Positions 58,965 to 64,000 of a DNA stretch of 64,000 nt are shown here, in pieces. Position 1 is the first letter of the stretch, and each line of letters begins with the position of its first letter. Below the pieces are notes generated by a model that saw only the letters and a list, made by a program, of their open reading frames with translations, made no database searches and was not told where the DNA came from. A program made the translations under genes and the position numbers. The stretch comes from Larus michahellis (lineage: Eukaryota > Chordata > Aves > Charadriiformes > Laridae), in contig NC_133904.1 in NCBI RefSeq assembly GCF_964199755.1, positions 558,001 to 622,000 on the forward strand, read 5' to 3'.

Positions 58965-60671
58965 GCCACGGGGGCCCGGGGCCGCCGCCTCCCCCCGCAC
59001 CGGCCGCTGTCGGAGGGGGATGATGCCCCGGGGCCGCCCCTGCGCCCGCGGGGGGTCCCGGCCCCGGTCGCAGCTCCGTTTCCCCGCGGCGGAGCGGAGC
59101 GGACCTGCCCGGCGCCCCGCACCTGCCCCACGCGTGACCGGGGAGGGGGCGAGGCCGGCCGTGCCGGGGGCGGGGGGGATGCCGCCCGGGTCCGCGGTGC
59201 CGGTCCCCCGGCCGCGCTGCCAGCGCACCCCGGGGCGGCGGGTGAGTCCGTTGTGGGGGTGTCGGGCTCTGCGCGGCGCCCCCCTCCCCATCGCGGCTAA
59301 TTAAACCGCCGGTAATTGTTGGCGGGGCTGCGGCGCGGGGCGCCCCCCGGCGGCCGCGGGCCGCGCTTTGCGCAGCGGAGCCCCGCGCCCCACGCGTGTC
59401 CGCGGCGCGGCCCCCCCGGCCCGGGCCAGCTTCGGGGACAGCGGCCACGGCGGAGCCCGGGGGTCCCGTGGGGCCGCTCCGTGCGTGCTGTGGCTCGGCC
59501 GTTCGGGCTCGGTGTTTCCCCGCCTGGCGCAGCCCCCCCCGTGTGCGCCCCCCTTGCGCCCCCCCGGGGTTTGGCGGCGTGCTGGGGGGCAAACCCGCCC
59601 GCGGCGTGGGCACTGCGGTGGCACACGGTGCTCGGCGCCGGGGGTGTGAAGGTGTCGCGGGGCCTTGTTTTCACACGGATTTCGCCCCGTTCCCGCTCCT
59701 CGCACGAGGGGTTCGTGCTCCTGTCCCTGACCCGGCTGGAAACGCCACGCGTCCCCTCCCCGGGCGGTGGGGAGCCGCGGAGCCGGGGCCCCCCATGCCA
59801 CGCGCAGGGCTGGCACTTGTCTGCAGTGCTCCTCGCCAGATGCTAATGTCTGCAGGTGGCACCGCACTGAAACGGCAAAGCTGGTGTGAGGCCCTGGGAG
59901 ATTTCGGGTCCCGCTCGGTCCCCGGTGGTGCGTGGGGACCCGGCTGCAGGGACGGCAGCCCCCGACGGGCCCGGGGGTGGGTTTCTGTCCCCTGGCTGCA
60001 CCTTCCCCAGGTGGGCAGGGTGGCAACGAGCAGCGTGGTGTGCGACGCTGGCAACCTCTGGCTTGTTTGTCTGGTGTCGTTTGCTGGAGCTCGGGGGGCA
60101 GCCAGGCAGGGGAGGGGTTGGTGCCAGGAAGGGGGCTGCCAAGGGCTGGCTTCCAGCCTGGGGGGGTGCGAATCCCCGTCCATCGCTGCCGTAGCTCCCA
60201 AAATCACCTCCGGTCTCGTGAACGTGGAGAGGACCTCGTTGCTCGTGTTCGTTGCGTGGAGTGCGGCCGCACAGCCGGTGGGGTGCCCGTGTCGCAGAGG
60301 GCGCCGGGAAGCCCCTGGCGAGGAGGAGTGGGGGTGGCTTTCCCGGCGCGGGCAGCCCAGGCTGGGTGCTTGCAGGAGGCACCCTGCGTTTTGGGTCCAG
60401 CTCTGCAGGTCTTGCATAATGCCTGCCTGAGCAGGCTCCGGGGAGGTGGTGGGGAGCGCGGTGGGACAGGCCCTGTGAGGACCCCCCTGAGGCAGGGGGC
60501 TGGCTGCAAGGAAATGAGCCCCTTAATTGCCTCTGGCTACTCATGGCGTGCTCAGCACCCCAAAAAGCCCTGCTACGGGAGCGAGGTGGTGCAGCACCAC
60601 CACTCCATGGCGCGTCTCCTCACTCCCGGCAGGGATCACGGCAATATTTCCCTGTTCCGATCAAAATACCC

Positions 60672-60688
60672 TTTTTTTTTTTTTTTTT
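60672..60688. repeat. 17-T homopolymer in RASGRF1 intron 1
   Basis: An uninterrupted run of 17 T in otherwise GC-rich intron. No adjacent retrocopy was recognised. Confidence 0.9.
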
Positions 60689-61089
60689 GCGACAGCCGTG
60701 CCTCCTCGCAGCCCTGCTCCGGCACTGGAGCAGCCTCCGGCGTACTGCACGGTCGGCCACAGCAGCGAGGGAGGGTCTGCCTCTGCCGGGGGGTCACGCT
60801 GCTGTCCTGCTTTGTCAGCTGTGTCCCTTTGGGTAGCAGTGCCGTAGATGGTGTTGCGCGTTCCTGGTTCGGCTTCAATCCGCCTTGCCAGCCAGGTTTA
60901 GATCCAGCTCCCGCGCCAGGTTCTGGCTCCTCCTGGTTGTGCAGGGGGGATTTTCCACCGGGTGGGGATGTCACAGCCCCTTCCCAGTTCAAAACGTACC
61001 TGGAAGATTTATCCTCAGTGTCAATGAGGGGCTGCTGTCGCGGTGCAGGGAGATCCTGCCACACCAAATATTTCCCAGGCCGCTCATCT

Positions 61090-61240
61090 GCACCCATTTA
61101 CCCAGCTTTAGCGGCTGGCTCATAATTTTGTATAAATCATTAGGACAAATTTAAATGAAAGTGCTCAAGCGCTTGAATGCCCGCTGCTTTGCGAACTAAT
61201 TAATGGCATAGCAGATGAGAGAGGCAGCAGAATATTTATG
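61090..61240. other. Intronic AT-rich island with 12-bp palindrome
   Basis: CATAATTTTGTATAAATCAT, AATTTAAATGAAAGTGC, GCGAACTAATTAATGGC and AATATTTATGG. It contains the perfect palindrome TCAAGCGCTTGA (61165-61176), two inverted NKX2-like half sites. A good candidate intronic enhancer of RASGRF1. Confidence 0.4.
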
Positions 61241-61409
61241 GTGCGGATCTGCGGCACGGCGCGTGCGGGAGGTGGGAAGCGAGCGAAGGGCTCGCAGAGC
61301 CGGCAGGGCTCCCAAGGAAGGGCTGCGAGTCCTGCAAACCGGGGAAAGCGCTTTCTTCCAGCTCACCCGGTACCAGCCGTGTTCAGCAGCACCGGCTCCT
61401 CCTGCAAAG

Positions 61410-61860
61410 GGAAAGTGCTGAGGAAATTTCTAGCATTGTCTGTGATCACCATTAATTGTTTTCCGAGGGTATTTATCTATCTGGGCAGTTACAGCTGGAG
61501 CTATGGGGACAGTATTCCCTGCAGCAGAGGAGTTTCAGGTTTAGATGCCTTCTTCACTGGGGTGAAGCCTGAAAGGTTTCAAATTCTCCACTAAGGAAAA
61601 ATTTTAAAAGGTTGGCCTTTCAAAACCCCCTCTTTTTTTAAAGTTTGCATATTTTGCTTTGCAGGGGGATTTTTTTTGCTGGGAATGCAGTGTATTTTTA
61701 GCATACAGTGCATGTGAGAATAAAGGAGCAAAGTTGTTTGAAAAACTGAAACACCGAAGAAGGGATTTGGATGCCTCCAGAAACTTTGTTTTCTGGTTTT
61801 GTTACGTTTTTCCGCAAATGAAATCTTCTTCACCCCAGTTTGATTTGGAAGATATTTAAT
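61410..61860. other. Intronic AT-rich island
   Basis: AT-rich, mostly unique sequence: CATTGTCTGTGATCACCATT, TTAAAAGGTTGGCC, TTTTTAGCATACAGTGC. TTTGCTTTGCAG (near 61655) resembles a splice acceptor, but the following frame does not match RASGRF1 exon 2. Confidence 0.35.
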
Positions 61861-63839
61861 GGTTGGGTGGGCGTCAGGCCGTGGCTGGGAGGAAGGGTCT
61901 GGGGGGCCGCCCGCCCCCGCGGGTGGGGATGCTGCGATGTGCCCTCACACAGCGCGTCTCCTGCCTCTCGGTGCCGTGTGCGACCCCCGGGGCCGTGCCG
62001 CGTTACAGGGGAGGGCGGGCAGGACGCGGGGTGCCCGGGGAGGGACTGTGGGTGGAGGGGCACAGCCGGAGCGCGATCCCGGCCGAGGAGCTGAGCAGGC
62101 GCGGGGACGTGGAGCTGATCCATCCCTGCGCTCCAGGCCGTGGGCTCCGGGCCGGGAAGGGGCTGGCGCGGGGTCCATCACACATCGGGCAGCAGGAATC
62201 CCAGCTGGGTTTGGTGCGTGGATCCAGCCTTGAGTCAGATTTGCAGACCCAGACTCCAGCGCCGTGAGTTATTCCTAACCAGCAGCCCTCTGTGTCTCAG
62301 GTGAGAGCCAAGAGGATGCTGAGTCAAGTGGTGGCACCGCGCGAAACCCTTGACTGGAGACTCGGAGGCTCTCTGGAGCCATGAGGCTTTTATTCCCGCG
62401 AAGCCTGGGCTGCTCGTGGGAGCGCGCAGCCTATGGCTGGAGAGTTTTCTTCCCCGTCTCTGAAGCGTTTGCCAGGGCTGGGTGTAACGTTTGTTGCCGG
62501 TGCTGTCGCGGGGCAGGGGAGGCTCGAGGAAGCGTTTTGTACCACGGCGCTGAGGACGAGCGGTCAGCGGGTGTGCGTGGCTGCGGTTTCCCATGGGATG
62601 GGAGGAGGCTTGTGGAAACAGTTCCCACCGGCACGTCGGGGACAGAGTTTGTCTTCCGCCTCCCTGAGGTGTGTCCAGCCCGGCTCGTTTCCCTGCATGG
62701 CCGAGGAGGGCACGAGGAAGCCACGTCTCAGCACCAGCAGCACAAAGAGTAGCGGGTGCCGAGCAGACATGAAGCACGGTCACCGCAGGCACCCTTTGCG
62801 GTGGCACCCATCCCCCAGCTGCTGGAATTGCTGGAGAGAAGCGGAGCTGGGGGACGCTGGGGCACCCTGGGGACACCTTCCCTCGCGGGGTGTAGGGAGG
62901 GAGGTCCCGGCAGCACGCCCAGCCACCCGGCAGCTCCAGCTCCCCACTGGGACCTGCCCTCTCTCTCGGCCCCGCTGACGGAGCCGTCGCTGGCGGCAGG
63001 AGAGCTCGGGCAGCGCTCCGCGGGTGCAAGCAGCTACGGGATCCAGCTCTGCCTGTCCCCGCATGGGGGGTTCACCCGGGCAGGGCTCCCGGTACCCTTG
63101 GAAAGGGCTGGATGGGGGAGCCAGGGGCAAACGCAGCCTCCCTCTGCGGGCTCGGGGCAGGCACCCGCTGCTGGTCCCTCTGAGGAAGAGGATGGTGATG
63201 GCCCTTCCGGAGCAGGCAGGCATTTGCCCAGACCTTCTCCTCCAGTGCTAGATGCGAGTGCCTTTGCTGGGTGCTGCTGTCCCAGCCCCCATGGCAATGA
63301 CGTGTGCCCCCCAGACCCCGTGGCTCTTTCCAGCAGTGGCCAGAGGAGCCGCAGACGAGGGCTTCCCCTCCTGGCACCTCTGTTAAGTGCCCGGCTGGCC
63401 GCGGTTATCCAGGCCGTGCTCTGGGTGAGCGGGAGCAGCGGCAACGGCCACAAGAGCAGCTTGGAACGTGGTCGCAAGTTGAGGTGGGCAGGGAAGGGCT
63501 CGGGGCAGGGCACAGACCCCGTCCCGGTGGCAGGAGGGGACACATCCCGCCTGCAGACCAGCTTCTTGCTGGGGCGAGCAGGGCGTCCATGGACACAGCA
63601 CTGTCCCCTCAGCCTGGGCACCCTCTGCTCCGCTCCGGACACGCGGGGCAGTGGGTGCGGGTGCTCCCACGCAGGGTGCGGGGCGGCCGCTCGCCCGCCG
63701 CAGCCCGGCACAAAGGCAGCAAAGCACAATCCGCAGGTTGGTGGGACAGGGCTAGCGGGCGATCCCCGCGCTAGCCGTGCATCCAGCCGCAGCCGAGTCT
63801 GCAAAACATGCTTTGCACAGGAGGGTAACGCGCTTCTCG

Positions 63840-63990
63840 TCTTCTAGAAAAGTCTGTTTTTTCTTCGGGGTACCCGTCTGAGCGTGCTGCTGCCCGATTG
63901 CCGTCGTTCTGATTATTCACATGCTGCTTATGCAAAGGACAGGATAATGTGGTGTGATCTGTGTGACTGATGGCGGCGGGGCGATTACAG
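63840..63990. other. Intronic candidate element with POU octamer-like site
   Basis: GATTATTCACATGCTGCTTA followed by TGCAAAGGACAGG gives an octamer-like TATGCAAA with a nearby E-box (CACATG) at the window edge. It is AT-richer than its flanks. Confidence 0.3.
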
Positions 63991-64000
63991 CTGAGTGCAG

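Larger units (their letters stand above)
58200..59560. promoter_or_regulatory. RASGRF1: CpG island promoter of RASGRF1
   Basis: Very high GC with dense CpG and GCGGCG-type runs on both sides of the first coding exon, falling off upstream into a tandem repeat and downstream into ordinary intron. No convincing TATA box is seen just upstream of the start codon, as is common for CpG-island promoters. The transcription start cannot be placed from sequence alone. Boundaries are approximate. Confidence 0.75.
58959..64000 (+). other. RASGRF1: RASGRF1 intron 1 (5' part, continues beyond window)
   Basis: Non-coding sequence after the donor. The expected exon 2, whose product continues the PH domain with HYFTVNF-like residues, is not seen in any plus frame, so the intron is at least 5,042 bp. 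The first 600 bases are still CpG island. Further in are a 17-T run (60672-60688) and AT-rich islands at 61090-61240, 61410-61860 and 63840-63990. Open frames such as 59932-61125 (397 aa) are compositionally biased and resemble no known protein. Confidence 0.8.

Noticed and set aside
57738..59291. 517-codon minus-strand frame antisense to RASGRF1 exon 1
   Set aside because: It covers the promoter repeat, the CpG island and the antisense of a known exon; its Arg/Pro/Gly/Ala composition is what GC-rich DNA gives.
58959..59300. Continuation of the RASGRF1 frame past residue 92
   Set aside because: Similarity ends exactly at a CAG/GTGGGC donor; the rest is intron translated by chance.
60672..60688. 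Poly(A) tail of a minus-strand retrocopy
   Set aside because: No gene-like or SINE/LINE body was recognised on the expected side and no target duplication is evident.
59932..61125. 397-codon plus-strand frame in intron 1
   Set aside because: It spans intronic sequence including a 17-T run and has no match to RASGRF1 or another protein.
61655..61860. RASGRF1 exon 2 after the TTTGCTTTGCAG acceptor-like site
   Set aside because: None of the frames gives the expected PH-domain continuation; it is probably a cryptic site in an AT-rich island.
1..64000. tRNA, rRNA or other structured RNA genes
   Set aside because: No convincing B-box with cloverleaf or rRNA-like sequence was noticed by eye; a covariance search would be needed to exclude them fully.

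Overview
This is vertebrate nuclear DNA, most probably from a bird. Three things point that way: a degraded CR1 LINE fragment of the avian type (18967-19112, minus strand); a GC- and CpG-rich background crowded with minisatellites and broken by short AT-rich islands; and one unmistakable vertebrate coding exon. No bacterial or viral gene layout is present. Many long open frames exist, but in GC-rich DNA they are expected by chance, and I could defend only one as coding.

The only gene I can support is RASGRF1 on the plus strand. Its first coding exon (58683-58958) encodes residues 1-92, including the start of the N-terminal PH domain, and ends at a consensus splice donor. It lies in a CpG island (about 58200-59560) and is preceded by a chain of short upstream ORFs. 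From 58959 to the window end is intron 1; no second exon is visible, so the intron exceeds 5 kb. The approximately 58 kb upstream is 5' intergenic DNA with no recognisable gene.

Layout: 1-3203 is GC-rich with a CpG-rich start. 3204-5604 is a 35-bp minisatellite of about 68 copies with no net length change. 5605-23180 is GC-rich intergenic DNA with AT-rich islands (9175, 15815, 17905, 21868, 22245 and 22500) and the CR1 fragment. 23181-23508 is a 9-bp minisatellite. 31735-36260 holds the strongest AT-rich islands (31735-32035, 34370-34745, 35440-36260) and a probable solo LTR (33628-34053, minus). 36512-37558 holds 14-bp and 46-bp tandem repeats. 42880-46275 holds further homeodomain-motif-rich islands. 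47300-47561 is a CA-rich repeat with Z-DNA potential. 57226-58200 is a layered tandem repeat abutting the RASGRF1 promoter.

Taken together, the window looks like the upstream regulatory territory of RASGRF1: candidate conserved non-coding elements (AT-rich, full of ATTA cores and short palindromes) scattered through repeat-rich DNA, leading to a CpG-island promoter. The two most interesting items are the large 35-bp array far upstream, which recalls the tandem repeat upstream of mouse Rasgrf1, and the upstream-ORF chain before the start codon.
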